A stretch of DNA of 64,000 bases from Bacteroidota bacterium (GTDB lineage: Bacteria; Bacteroidota; Ignavibacteria; Kapaibacteriales; Kapaibacteriaceae): contig JAFDZT010000008.1 of the NCBI GenBank assembly GCA_018266735.1, forward strand, positions 62,001-126,000, read 5' to 3'. The notes beneath the pieces are model-generated. The model saw nothing but the letters and a program-made list of their open reading frames with translations, searched no databases and was not told where the DNA came from. Shown piece after piece: positions 44,361 through 53,469 of the stretch (position 1 is the first letter of the stretch; each line of letters opens with the position of its first letter). The translations under genes and the position numbers were made by a program.

Positions 44361-44966
44361 GGGAGTTCGCAGAAAGATGTAACCGCCTTTTGTGGCACCC
44401 CATACCTGCTCGCCCGAAGCGTTGAATCCTCGGTCCCAGCTGATGATGGCATTGGCATAGACCTTCACCTCCGTGGTCGCGAACGAGGCCCCCTTCAATT
44501 CGCTGGCGCAGGCCATGCCCTCCGTGGCTCCTTCGAAGTGACCGTTGGATCCGTGAAGGTAGACCTGGCATCCATCTCGTAGCTTCAGTTGTTCCGGCGT
44601 GAGCGCACTCATCTTTGTCGTATCGGCCCACGCCCCAACGACGGCCGCGGGGTTTGGAAGTGCATAGACCGCACTTTCGAGCACACGATCCGCATTACGG
44701 TGCAATCGATAGACGCGTTGCCGATAGGGAGCGTCGCGCGTTTTGGCCATGGCCTGTTCCACGTAGATCCACACTCCGTCGGTACGAGTCGACCAGATCC
44801 TGCACATGTGCAACCGCACGTCGAAATAGGACGAGTCGCGTTGCGATTGCTTCTCACTCGAGAACGATCCCGACATGTACGAAGCAAGCGTGTCGAGATC
44901 CGGGTCTTGCTGTGCGAACATCGCTGTTGCACAGAAGAAGAACAGGACGAACAAGAAACATCGCAT
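44358..44966 (-). CDS. CpcT/CpeT-like secreted protein
   Basis: 202 residues: signal peptide (MRCFLFVLFFFCATAMFA-QQ), then a beta-barrel domain of the CpcT/CpeT (DUF1001) family: LASYMSGSFSSEKQSQRDSSYFDVRLHMCRIWSTRTDGVWIYVEQA (in part), RQRVYRLHR, and late strands WGATKGGYIFLRT. In cyanobacteria the family attaches bilins to phycobiliproteins; elsewhere it has no proven role, and an extracytoplasmic lipocalin-like pocket is more likely here. Starts seven bases after the mutL stop. Confidence 0.75.
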   Translation of the reverse strand: MRCFLFVLFFFCATAMFAQQDPDLDTLASYMSGSFSSEKQSQRDSSYFDVRLHMCRIWSTRTDGVWIYVEQAMAKTRDAPYRQRVYRLHRNADRVLESAVYALPNPAAVVGAWADTTKMSALTPEQLKLRDGCQVYLHGSNGHFEGATEGMACASELKGASFATTEVKVYANAIISWDRGFNASGEQVWGATKGGYIFLRTP

Positions 44967-44973
44967 AGGTGGT

Positions 44974-46737
44974 CTATCGGAATCGTTGAACAAGTTCATC
45001 ATACGTGATGATGATGTACGTAGGCTGTCCGCTTGGCGACACATGTGGCACCGTGCAGGCGAAGAGATCTCGGATGAGGGCCGTGAGCTCGTTCGACTGC
45101 AACCGATCTCCCTTGCGAATGGCTTGCCGCGCGGCGAACAGGGCAATGATGCGTTCACGGCGGATGTTCGACGGGATCACGCCCACCTCTTCGATGGCGT
45201 CGAGCATGTCCATCAACGTACGCTCTTCATTCCCAGGTCGAACATCGCTTGGTACGGCCATGACGTCCACACTATTGTCATCGTGCACATCCACGCGAAA
45301 TCCCAAGGCAATGAACTCGGGCAGGAACTCACGCAACAGCACGGCATGTGATGGCGAGAGCTGCGTGCGTACGGAGAAGAGCAGGGCCTGTCCGGCCTGG
45401 GCCTCGTCTGTGGATCGATGCACCATGCGCTCATAGATCACTCGCTCGTGCGCCGCATGCTGATCCACGATCACAACTCCCTCGTTCGAATACGTGATCA
45501 CAAATCGTTGATCCACCTGCAGCGCCTGCATCGTACGCTGCTCCGGCGCGCTTGGCTCTGCACTCTGGAACAACGAGCCATACGCCTCAGAGGTCCGGGC
45601 GTTGCTGCCTTGCCACCCTCCCTGTTGCTGCTGGAACGACGGGAGCACCTCGCCGGTGAGTCGATTCACAATGAGGGCACTGCCGCCTTGTTGCGGGAGG
45701 GATTGAAGGGGGGAAGGAGCAAGGCCGATGTCGGACAAGAACGCAGGCACAACGTTCGCTTGTTGAAGCGCGCGAGAGACGGCCTGCTGAACGAGCAGAT
45801 ACACGAGTCGTTCATCGTCGAACTTCACTTCATGTTTCTGTGGATGCACGTTCACATCCACACGATGCGGATCCACGGAGATCGTGAGCACGAACACCGG
45901 CTGTCGACCCGACTCGAGCAAGTGCTCATACGCCGTGGCCACGGCATGGGCCAGATAGCGACTCGTGATCGATCGTTTGTTCAGGAAGAAGAACTGTCCG
46001 CTCCGACTTTGTCGGGCAATGGACGGAAGTCCGACGAAGCCGCTTACGCGAATGCCCTGCTCCTCTGCTTCGGCAGATATCAACGACTGTGTGACGTCGA
46101 TGGCAAGGATCTCTGCGATACGTCGCTTGAGGTCGGACGCATGCACGTCGAAGACCAGCACGTTCCCGTCGTAGAAGGTGAAGCGAACATGCGGACGTGA
46201 GAGCGCCAATCGTTGCATTGTGTCGGAGATGGCGCGAAACTCGGAGAGGTCGCTCTTCAAGAACTTTCGACGTGCCGGCACATTGTAGAAGAGGTTGCGC
46301 ACCAACACCTGCGTGCCAACATCGCATCCCTCGGCCTTGATGGAAGGCGGTTCTCCAGGACGCGCTGTGAGCACCCATCCCGTGGGCTCCGTGCTTCGCC
46401 GCGTGCGGATCTCCACATCGGCCACGGCAGCAATGGAGGCAAGGGCCTCGCCGCGGAACCCGAGCGTTGCAATGGCATGCAGATCTTCTTCGGTGAGGAG
46501 CTTGCTGGTGGCGTGACGGATGATGGAGAGTTCGAGATCGTCGCGCGTCATGCCCGAACCATTGTCGATCACATGCATGAGCTGTTTTCCGGCACCCTTG
46601 ACCACAACGGTCACATGCGTGGCGCCCGCATCAATGCTGTTCTCGACGAGTTCTTTGATAGCGGACTCGGGTCGCTGCACCACTTCACCGGCAGCGATCT
46701 GATTCGCAAGATGTTCCGAGAGGATGCGAATGGGCAT
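44974..46737 (-). CDS. mutL: DNA mismatch repair protein MutL
   Basis: 587 residues. The N-terminal GHKL ATPase has IKELVENSIDAGA, DNGSGM, HATSKL and GFRGEALASI. The C-terminal domain carries DQHAAHERVIYE, the DQHA(x)2E(x)4E motif of MutL/PMS2 endonucleases. The partner motifs are altered, however: the usual ACR-x-A motif reads AARQA (no cysteine) and the CPHGRP motif reads SPSGQP, so nicking activity is uncertain. It couples MutS recognition to strand removal. The ATG at 46737 shares one base with the stop of the CrtC-like gene (TAATG). Confidence 0.92.
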   Translation of the reverse strand: MPIRILSEHLANQIAAGEVVQRPESAIKELVENSIDAGATHVTVVVKGAGKQLMHVIDNGSGMTRDDLELSIIRHATSKLLTEEDLHAIATLGFRGEALASIAAVADVEIRTRRSTEPTGWVLTARPGEPPSIKAEGCDVGTQVLVRNLFYNVPARRKFLKSDLSEFRAISDTMQRLALSRPHVRFTFYDGNVLVFDVHASDLKRRIAEILAIDVTQSLISAEAEEQGIRVSGFVGLPSIARQSRSGQFFFLNKRSITSRYLAHAVATAYEHLLESGRQPVFVLTISVDPHRVDVNVHPQKHEVKFDDERLVYLLVQQAVSRALQQANVVPAFLSDIGLAPSPLQSLPQQGGSALIVNRLTGEVLPSFQQQQGGWQGSNARTSEAYGSLFQSAEPSAPEQRTMQALQVDQRFVITYSNEGVVIVDQHAAHERVIYERMVHRSTDEAQAGQALLFSVRTQLSPSHAVLLREFLPEFIALGFRVDVHDDNSVDVMAVPSDVRPGNEERTLMDMLDAIEEVGVIPSNIRRERIIALFAARQAIRKGDRLQSNELTALIRDLFACTVPHVSPSGQPTYIIITYDELVQRFR

Positions 46738-47750
46738 TAGCGTCGCTGCCAGATAGTGCGTAGGAACGGACGGATCCAGGCGCGCCGATAGCGAGCACAA
46801 TCCATGTACTCCGACATTCCTTGCTGTTTGCTTGGTACTCCGTTCACGGTCCAGTCCGATGCATAACGTTGATAGAATGGGCCGTTCTCGACCACCCGGG
46901 TATTCACGCACACAACGTCCAACGGTTCGCCCGATGGCAGTGTGCCACGACAATGGATGGACCGATGGAAGCGCAGTCCCATGAAGGAGATCCGCCGCTG
47001 TCGACGTTCGAACGTCACGTCCTCGCACCATTGCAGTCCGTTGGCATCGGCCACGCCGAGCCACAGGGAGGATCGCTGTGCGCCAGGGGTTGCAAGATAC
47101 ACGATGGTGCGGTCTGCATCATGCACACGTCCCCAATACCAGTCACTGTGGTCGGCCTGCATCGGCCGCATGCCCACGTTATGATCGTGATACCCCATGC
47201 CGCTCCACTGCACGTGGGTACGCACGGATCCGGATTCACGTAGCATCACGTCCACAAGCGCTGTACAGCGCGGTGCCGCCACGATCCAGGCATGAGGTTC
47301 AGGTTCGGATGCCATCCCGGCTGGATGCGACGTGGGGGTGAGCGTAGCCGTGATCTCGACATCGTGCGGGATCGCTGATATCTGCGTGATGGCGTGAACG
47401 TGATACGCGCCTTCTGACGTGCGGCGGATCGACACCGTGGCAGCGCGCACGTCGCAGTCGGTCGCCGAGAACGCACCGTCTTGAGCGTTTACGCCGTGAA
47501 ACGCTGTGGCGATCCGCGCACCGCCGTGATAGACCGAGACGGCATAGCCGCAGTGATCAGCAGGGTCGACCTGCGAAGCGGAGGATAGGGCGGCAAGGTA
47601 GTCGGGCGACATGGGCATGCCGCGAAAGACGATCACCACGATCCCCCACTCGCCGTCGTCAGACTGTGCATCCACGTACCACCACTCATACGCGCCCGAC
47701 GTAGAGAGCAGATGAGCGTGGTCGAAGGAATGTCCGCCGAGAACTTGCAT
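46737..47750 (-). CDS. CrtC-like protein (carotenoid 1,2-hydratase family)
   Basis: 337 residues with the family features GAYEWWYVDAQSDDGEWGIVV near residue 20 and GYHDHNVGMRPM followed by a W-x-WGR segment near residue 210. This CrtC/AttH-like lipocalin family includes the hydratase that adds water to the psi end of carotenoids. The divergent neighbour is a CruC-like glycosyltransferase, which supports carotenoid tailoring (inference). The GTG at 47783 would lie upstream of the promoter element, so the ATG at 47750 is chosen. It overlaps mutL by one base. Confidence 0.65.
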   Translation of the reverse strand: MQVLGGHSFDHAHLLSTSGAYEWWYVDAQSDDGEWGIVVIVFRGMPMSPDYLAALSSASQVDPADHCGYAVSVYHGGARIATAFHGVNAQDGAFSATDCDVRAATVSIRRTSEGAYHVHAITQISAIPHDVEITATLTPTSHPAGMASEPEPHAWIVAAPRCTALVDVMLRESGSVRTHVQWSGMGYHDHNVGMRPMQADHSDWYWGRVHDADRTIVYLATPGAQRSSLWLGVADANGLQWCEDVTFERRQRRISFMGLRFHRSIHCRGTLPSGEPLDVVCVNTRVVENGPFYQRYASDWTVNGVPSKQQGMSEYMDCARYRRAWIRPFLRTIWQRR

Positions 47751-47771
47751 ACGGTGTCGTGTGTTGGAGGA

Positions 47772-47779
47772 CAAAGTTA
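47772..47779 (-). promoter_or_regulatory. Putative -7 promoter element of the CrtC-like gene
   Basis: TAACTTTG (47779-47772, minus), a perfect TAnnTTTG, 21 bases before the ATG at 47750 and between the two divergent start codons. No strong -33. Confidence 0.4.
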
Positions 47780-47809
47780 TCACTTCAGCGTTCGTATGTT
47801 ACCACACCT

Positions 47810-48931
47810 ATGCATTCCATCTTCTCCGTCTATCAGATCTGCATCACTGTCGTCACGGCCTGCCTCTTTGCGGTGGCCCTGTACAATGTCCGTCGGTTCG
47901 TCACCCTACCGGTTGGAGGCGGTTCCCCGACCGTACGTGTCTCCGTTCTTGTCCCCGCCCGCAACGAAGAGCGTTGCATCGAGGCCTGCGTCACCTCGCT
48001 CTGTCTGCAAGACCATCCAAACATGGAAGTGATCGTGCTCGACGATCAGAGCACGGACGGAACCCCGCACATCCTTCGGCGACTTCAGGAGCGGTTTCCG
48101 GACCGACTTCGCATCCTCACCGGTACCGACCTGCCGGCGGGTTGGGTCGGCAAAAGCTGGGCATGCCACACGCTCTCGCAACAAGCCACGGGCGACGTGC
48201 TCTTGTTCACCGATGCCGACACCACGCATCAACCGCACTGTGTGAGCAGTGCCGTGGCCATGCTCGATCAACGCAACCTCGATATGTTCTCACTCATTCC
48301 ACACGAGGTGATGCACACGGCGGCCGAACACATCGTGATCCCTATGGTGCATGTGCTCTACTTTGCGTACGTCCCGAACGATCTGATCATGAACGATCCG
48401 CGCGTCTCGCTCTCGGCAGCCAATGGGCAGTTCATGTGCTTCCGTCGTTCTTCGTATGAAATGGCGGATGGACATGCGGCTGTGCACAATGCTCTGGTCG
48501 AGGATGTCTTCATGGCCAAGCACATGAAGACGATGGGAATGCGCATCGCCTTGGTCGACGGAACGCATGCTGTCTCGTGTCGCATGTACACGTCGGCCGC
48601 CGACGTGACGGCCGGCTTCAGCAAGAACTTCTTCCCTGCCACGTCCTACAACCTTCCGCTCACCCTGCTGTTCTTGTTCCACCTTGCCACCACCTTCATC
48701 ACCCCTCTCGCCTTCATCACCGTCAGTCCGCTGCACAGCCTCTTGCAACTCTCCATGGCCGCGGGTATTCGGGCCATCATTGCACACCGGTTCGGCATGC
48801 CACGCTGGCACATGTTCTTGCAGCCGATCACGGCAGCATGGTCCATTGTGATCGGGATCAACAGCATTCGTTGGGCGTATTCGAAACAAGGGTCACGGTG
48901 GAAGGGCAGATCGTATTCACGTCAGGATTGA
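47810..48931 (+). CDS. CruC/CrtQ-like glycosyltransferase family 2 protein
   Basis: 373 residues: a membrane helix near 7-25, a GT-A domain (VSVLVPARNEERCIEACVTS; DDQSTDGT; DADTTHQPH as the DxD site) and C-terminal helices (about 280-345). The stretch LPAGWVGKSWACHTLS is typical of carotenoid glycosyltransferases such as CruC of Chlorobi and CrtQ of staphylococci, which glucosylate a hydroxylated or carboxylated carotenoid end. Together with the divergent CrtC-like gene it fits hydration then glucosylation. The acceptor is inferred, not shown. Confidence 0.75.
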   Translation: MHSIFSVYQICITVVTACLFAVALYNVRRFVTLPVGGGSPTVRVSVLVPARNEERCIEACVTSLCLQDHPNMEVIVLDDQSTDGTPHILRRLQERFPDRLRILTGTDLPAGWVGKSWACHTLSQQATGDVLLFTDADTTHQPHCVSSAVAMLDQRNLDMFSLIPHEVMHTAAEHIVIPMVHVLYFAYVPNDLIMNDPRVSLSAANGQFMCFRRSSYEMADGHAAVHNALVEDVFMAKHMKTMGMRIALVDGTHAVSCRMYTSAADVTAGFSKNFFPATSYNLPLTLLFLFHLATTFITPLAFITVSPLHSLLQLSMAAGIRAIIAHRFGMPRWHMFLQPITAAWSIVIGINSIRWAYSKQGSRWKGRSYSRQD

Positions 48932-48933
48932 CC

Positions 48934-49341
48934 ATGCAACAGCGCTCCGGTTTCGATCAGTTCATGGACCTCTTCCTATTGCGCGTGCAAGCGCCCGAAG
49001 GACATGAGGACCGACCCTATTACACCACGGGATCGATCGTCTTCGCCGCTCTTGTCCGTGTGACCATCATCGGCGTGATCACGTTGATCCTGTCGGAACG
49101 CATGTCATCCGACACCATCTGGTACGTGGCATTGTTCGCTATCTGGCTCGTGGGAGTGTGGCCTGCGCACTTGCAGTACCAACGGTTCAATGCGCATGTG
49201 AAGACGCTGCAGACGGGAACGCTCTGTGGCGCATGCCGACATTTCAATCCAACCAATCAGTTGTGCACGATCATGGATGTGCACGTGACGTCGGAAGCGC
49301 CGCCCTGTGAGGGCGAGGCTTGGGAACCGCTCCAGCACTAG
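48934..49341 (+). CDS. Two-helix membrane protein with a four-cysteine tail
   Basis: 135 residues, three bases after the glycosyltransferase stop, with AGGA before the ATG. Two hydrophobic helices (about 31-51 and 61-80) precede a C-terminal CGACRHFNPTNQLC segment, then a last cysteine in PPCEGEAW: four cysteines with C-x2-C spacing that could bind a metal or an iron-sulfur centre. Unrecognised family. Position suggests cotranscription with the CruC-like gene. Its stop interlocks with the convergent GWxTD gene (CTAG). Confidence 0.65.
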   Translation: MQQRSGFDQFMDLFLLRVQAPEGHEDRPYYTTGSIVFAALVRVTIIGVITLILSERMSSDTIWYVALFAIWLVGVWPAHLQYQRFNAHVKTLQTGTLCGACRHFNPTNQLCTIMDVHVTSEAPPCEGEAWEPLQH

Positions 49342-50726
49342 AGATCTTCGATCTTTCGGAGCTTATAGATCCCGTCGTCCCCCACTTCGAAATGGAAGAC
49401 CTTGCGGACGGCGTTCGCATACGACCACACCTCTTGCGTCTTGTCGCCCGGAGAGAGTTTCTTCTCCACCTTCGTCGGTGGGCCGTGCAGGATGTAGATC
49501 TTGCCACGTTCCGTGCGCGCGCCATCCGGCTCTTGGATCGTTGAGAACTCGAAGAAGGCCTCGTCCACCCGTCGATAATACTCCGCCATCTGCTCGTTGT
49601 ACGTCGTCGTTGGCGAGCCATCATGCTGACGCCAGTAGGCCATGATCTTGGCTCGACGTTCCCGATCGCTTCCCTCATCGATCGAGTCGAGTTGCTCATC
49701 TGTGAGCAGATATCGCGCGATCTCGATCGCATACGATACGTTGCGCAAACTCAGCGGCATCATCTCCCAGAACACCTGGAATCGAATATCGATCGTGTCC
49801 TTATCGCGCTCTCCGACAAGCGTCAAGCGATACCTTCCCGGCACCAATCCTGAAACAGGGATCGGCACGCGCAACAATGCCACCTTGCTCGGCGTGGTCG
49901 AGGCCACCTTTGATTCGGATCGATCGACCACTTCGAGATACGGAGCATCGTTCGTTGAACGCTCAGAGATCATCGGGACCTTGCCGGGTTCGGATCGCAC
50001 TTCACCGAGCACATCGGAGACATCCCAGTAGCGTATGTCGCGTGACTCCAGCGGCAATTGGCGAATGGCATAATCGTACATCTGCGACTTGGCATCGTTC
50101 ACCAACAGGAACATCATGGCATCGCGTGGCTGAAAGAGCACGTTGCCACCACTGATGAAGGGCCGAATGATGTTGCCTTGCGGACCGTCAACAGGCAGTC
50201 CGAACAATGGCGGTGCCAACTGTTTGTTCGAAGCATCAGGGTCGAACGACACAAGCGGGAGACGCAACTTCTTCTGTCCGCTCTCCTTCGTCGAAATGAT
50301 CTCCAAACCAATGGAGAACGACCCCGGTGCAATGGCGATACGCGCCCATCCATAATGGAAGTCGCTCTTGCTGTTCGTTTGCTCGAAACGGTTGCAGTAG
50401 ACCGTGTCCTTCCATTGCAGACGTTGCCGGATCACGCCCATGCTGTCGCGTGCCTCGATGCTCAAGCGCATCTCTGCCTTGAAGTTGCCACCCACATCAT
50501 TGCGGTCCGTCACCTTCGTAAAGGTCAGGAAGTCGTTCGCCATGCGAAAGAAGATCACGACAGTGGCCGAGTCGGGTCGCGTGGTCGGAAGCACATAGGC
50601 CTCACCATAGAATCGATCGCCATAGTCCAACAGATCCAGACGCGCGCGCTGCCCGTTCGGCACTTGCGCAAGGAGCGGCAAGGCGGCAAGGATCCCGACG
50701 ATCAATGTGAAGATCCGCATGTTCAT
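49338..50726 (-). CDS. Secreted GWxTD-domain protein
   Basis: 462 residues: signal peptide (1-20, MNMRIFTLIVGILAALPLLA), a middle beta-rich part, and a C-terminal GWxTD domain (about 355-462) with AYWRQHDGSPTTTYNEQMAEYYRRV, then RGKIYILHGPPTKVE and a last EVWSYANAVRKVFHFEVGD segment. In this copy the Gly-Trp-x-Thr-Asp core reads GARTERG, so the namesake residues are replaced while the RGxIYILHGPP part is kept. The domain is known only from Acidobacteriota/Bacteroidota-like secreted proteins and has no known function. Overlaps ruvX as ATGA. Confidence 0.8.
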   Translation of the reverse strand: MNMRIFTLIVGILAALPLLAQVPNGQRARLDLLDYGDRFYGEAYVLPTTRPDSATVVIFFRMANDFLTFTKVTDRNDVGGNFKAEMRLSIEARDSMGVIRQRLQWKDTVYCNRFEQTNSKSDFHYGWARIAIAPGSFSIGLEIISTKESGQKKLRLPLVSFDPDASNKQLAPPLFGLPVDGPQGNIIRPFISGGNVLFQPRDAMMFLLVNDAKSQMYDYAIRQLPLESRDIRYWDVSDVLGEVRSEPGKVPMISERSTNDAPYLEVVDRSESKVASTTPSKVALLRVPIPVSGLVPGRYRLTLVGERDKDTIDIRFQVFWEMMPLSLRNVSYAIEIARYLLTDEQLDSIDEGSDRERRAKIMAYWRQHDGSPTTTYNEQMAEYYRRVDEAFFEFSTIQEPDGARTERGKIYILHGPPTKVEKKLSPGDKTQEVWSYANAVRKVFHFEVGDDGIYKLRKIEDL

Positions 50727-51172
50727 GGCATCATTTCCAATTCCGACAACAGGTCTTTGAGGATGATGGCGGCAGCGAGCTGGTCCTTCGTGCCCTTTTC
50801 CCGTCGACGTTTCTTCTTCATCCCGGTGGCGAACATCATCTCGCGTGCGCGCTTCGACGAGAACGCCTCATCCGTCTCTATGACGGGGATCGACACAGTT
50901 TCGCGTAGTCGTTCGATGAAGGCGCGGATCTCCTTGATGATGTCGGTTTCGGCATCCTCTTGCACAAGCTTCGGAATGCCCACCACGACCACATCGGTAC
51001 GTTCCATGGCAAACCGATCGCGCAAGGACTGCATGACGTTGACATCGTTGTTGATCACGGGTCGCGTCGACACGACAATGTGCATCTCGTCGCACACGGC
51101 CACACCAATGCGTGCGTTGCCGTAATCCAATGCAGCGATCCGCTTTCCGCGAAGGGTCGTTGGATCGATCAC
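50723..51172 (-). CDS. ruvX: Putative Holliday junction resolvase / pre-16S rRNA nuclease YqgF
   Basis: 149 residues from a GTG at 51172 that overlaps the sensor-kinase stop (GTGA). The RNase H-like start IAALDYGNARIGVAVCD carries the first catalytic Asp; a later Glu in DEAFSSKRARE and an Asp in KDQLAAAIIL complete the site. YqgF homologues trim the 5' end of 16S rRNA and/or resolve DNA junctions. The motifs are intact and the length is usual. Confidence 0.88.
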   Translation of the reverse strand: MIDPTTLRGKRIAALDYGNARIGVAVCDEMHIVVSTRPVINNDVNVMQSLRDRFAMERTDVVVVGIPKLVQEDAETDIIKEIRAFIERLRETVSIPVIETDEAFSSKRAREMMFATGMKKKRRREKGTKDQLAAAIILKDLLSELEMMP

Positions 51173-53469
51173 AACGCCGACTCGCTCTCTGCCGTCACGG
51201 CGAACTGGGCATTGCGCAACCGCGTTCCATCCATGCCATGCGGAATGCGGAAGATCACCTGCGTTCCCACACCGGGCTCGCTCGAAACGCGCAGCGTTCC
51301 GCCGTGCACGTGCATCACGTGTTGCATGATCATCGTGCCGATGCCGGTTCCCGAACCATCTCGCGCTGTGGTGAAGTACGGCTTCATCATGTTCTTCAAC
51401 GTGTCGGGGTCCATGCCAACGCCCGTATCGCTCACGCGGATGTAGACGTTCGTTCGGTCGAACCACGTGGCGATCTCCACCGTGCCGCGCTGTCCACGCA
51501 GCGACTTGATGGCGTTCTCCACGGAGTTCCGCACGGCACGCGAGATCTTGAGTCGGTCCACATTCATCATCGTCCCGCGCAGCTTCATCGAGAACGTCAC
51601 ATGCGGGAACATGCCCGGATCGAACTCATGTCGGATCTCCGTGCATAGTTCAGCGCTATGGACGAGGTTTCGGTTGATCTCTTCGGAGCGACCAACACTC
51701 ACGAGATCGCGAACGCGCTGAATGAGCACACCCACTTGGAAGAGGATGCGACGTCGACGTTCCCGATTCACATCGTTGCTCTCGTCGAGTTGCTCTGCAT
51801 TGAGTTTGATGGTAGAGAGGTTGGTCTGCATGTCGTGCGCCAGTTGCGCCCAGTTCACGAGTCGACGTCGTTCCAATGCCTCGGTGATGTCGATACCCGT
51901 GATCACCATGCCGCCATACCTCCCGAACGAGCCGCGCAAGGGAATGGCCGAGAACACATAGTCGCGATGCACATCGGCATCCTCCAACGTGATCCGTTCG
52001 GACATCGAACTGCGGGACATTTCGGCGCCGGAGATGAATTCGAGCAACGATCGAAGCGACTCCGTGAGCATGTACGACCGAACGATACGACGCATCGGAA
52101 CGTTCGACGTGATGCGCAGAAGTTGGGCGGCCTTCTCGTTCACACGTACCAAGCGTCCCGCCGAATCCACCTGCAGCACCAACCCCGAACCGGGCAGCTC
52201 CATGGCTGCTCGCAGGACGCGGCGGTGACGACGGATCATCACGAGCAGCACGAGAATGATCAAGGAGAGCACGATGGGAACGAGGTACTCGCGGGTCGTG
52301 GTCACGAAGCGCGTGACGAACCAGGCTTGATGTTCAACGCGACGCAAGAGAACGGATCCTTGCATGCTTCGAACAAGCACACCGTCGGACACAGGAAGGA
52401 CGGAGAGCCGTGTCCCTGCGATCCCGATAGGGAGCACATCACTCGACATCATCTTGCCGTCCGTACGAGCGCTCATGATGCCGCGCGCAAAGATCACATA
52501 CAGCGTCGACCCGCTGCGTTGCAATCGAATGGGTGCGTGAAGATCGTTCGGAATGGGTGTGCCGCGCGCATCAAGGTCGAGGGCGCCGATCGCCGAGAGC
52601 GGCTGCACCACGAGTTCGTATCGATTCGTCAACGATCGAACGGCGGCCACGCTCAGCACACTGTCGCGAACGAAGACGGTAAGGAGGGAGGGTGGAACAT
52701 CAACAGTGGCGAACTCTGTGCGATTCGTGCGCGGGTCGACCACGGTGATCTGCGTGCTCAGGCTATCTCCCACGGGAGAACAGACGGCAAGGTAGGTACC
52801 AACGGATTCCATGCGGACCATTCCCGAGGCGGGTACCGGCGTGGTGGCTCGTGTGATCAGTGCCGTATCGAGGACGACCACAAATGCCCCGCTTCCCTGC
52901 TGCCGTACATAGCCGATGCTAAACGGAGGTGTCGACATCACGGCGGCTGCTAAGACGTCATGATCGAGCACGCGTGCCGTAAGTGACGATGTGGTGACGT
53001 CGCAGACCACGAGCGAACCGTTGACAACGAAGGCGATCCGTCCGGGACGGAGAACACCGACGGACTGGGCCACGGCCGATGTGTTGCGATGTGGCACGTC
53101 GACGCGCTGTCGTACAACACAACGCAATGAATCGTCGAGCAACAATGCCTCGATGTTTCCTTGATGCGCCGTCAGCAACACCACCTGTGATCCAACGTGT
53201 TGCGCGGCGCACACATCATCGCCATCGAGGGCCGTGCTGGCAGTGGTCGTGCCCTTCACGTTCAGTGAGACCACCCATGCTTGTGGGTCCCACACCGGAC
53301 GTTGTCGCACGAGCAACACGCGATGCAGATCGGCATCCAGTGGAATGGCAAGGCTTCGTTCAAATCGTTGCTGTGCCGCGTATCCGATCGGATACGTTCC
53401 GTCGGCCCATAGCATGGGCGTGCACCAAAGTGCAAGGAGGAACGCGAGGCACAGGAGACGATTGATCAT
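51169..53469 (-). CDS. Membrane sensor histidine kinase with propeller-like periplasmic domain (orphan)
   Basis: 766 residues: signal sequence (1-20), about 350 residues of repeated beta strands likely to be a periplasmic propeller, a transmembrane helix near 392-411 (LVPIVLSLIILVLLVMI), a PAS domain (about 420-530), an H-box with His545 in WAQLAHDMQTNLSTIK, and an ATPase domain with NSVENAIKS (N box), DTGVGMD (G1), and GSGTGIGT (G2). No response regulator lies next to it. Coupled to ispF and ruvX by ATGA and GTGA overlaps. The signal is unknown. Confidence 0.85.
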   Translation of the reverse strand: MINRLLCLAFLLALWCTPMLWADGTYPIGYAAQQRFERSLAIPLDADLHRVLLVRQRPVWDPQAWVVSLNVKGTTTASTALDGDDVCAAQHVGSQVVLLTAHQGNIEALLLDDSLRCVVRQRVDVPHRNTSAVAQSVGVLRPGRIAFVVNGSLVVCDVTTSSLTARVLDHDVLAAAVMSTPPFSIGYVRQQGSGAFVVVLDTALITRATTPVPASGMVRMESVGTYLAVCSPVGDSLSTQITVVDPRTNRTEFATVDVPPSLLTVFVRDSVLSVAAVRSLTNRYELVVQPLSAIGALDLDARGTPIPNDLHAPIRLQRSGSTLYVIFARGIMSARTDGKMMSSDVLPIGIAGTRLSVLPVSDGVLVRSMQGSVLLRRVEHQAWFVTRFVTTTREYLVPIVLSLIILVLLVMIRRHRRVLRAAMELPGSGLVLQVDSAGRLVRVNEKAAQLLRITSNVPMRRIVRSYMLTESLRSLLEFISGAEMSRSSMSERITLEDADVHRDYVFSAIPLRGSFGRYGGMVITGIDITEALERRRLVNWAQLAHDMQTNLSTIKLNAEQLDESNDVNRERRRRILFQVGVLIQRVRDLVSVGRSEEINRNLVHSAELCTEIRHEFDPGMFPHVTFSMKLRGTMMNVDRLKISRAVRNSVENAIKSLRGQRGTVEIATWFDRTNVYIRVSDTGVGMDPDTLKNMMKPYFTTARDGSGTGIGTMIMQHVMHVHGGTLRVSSEPGVGTQVIFRIPHGMDGTRLRNAQFAVTAESESAL

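Noticed and set aside
47751..47783. GTG start at 47783 for the CrtC-like gene
   Set aside because: It is upstream of the -7 promoter element, so it would not be transcribed from that promoter; the extra residues show no family features.
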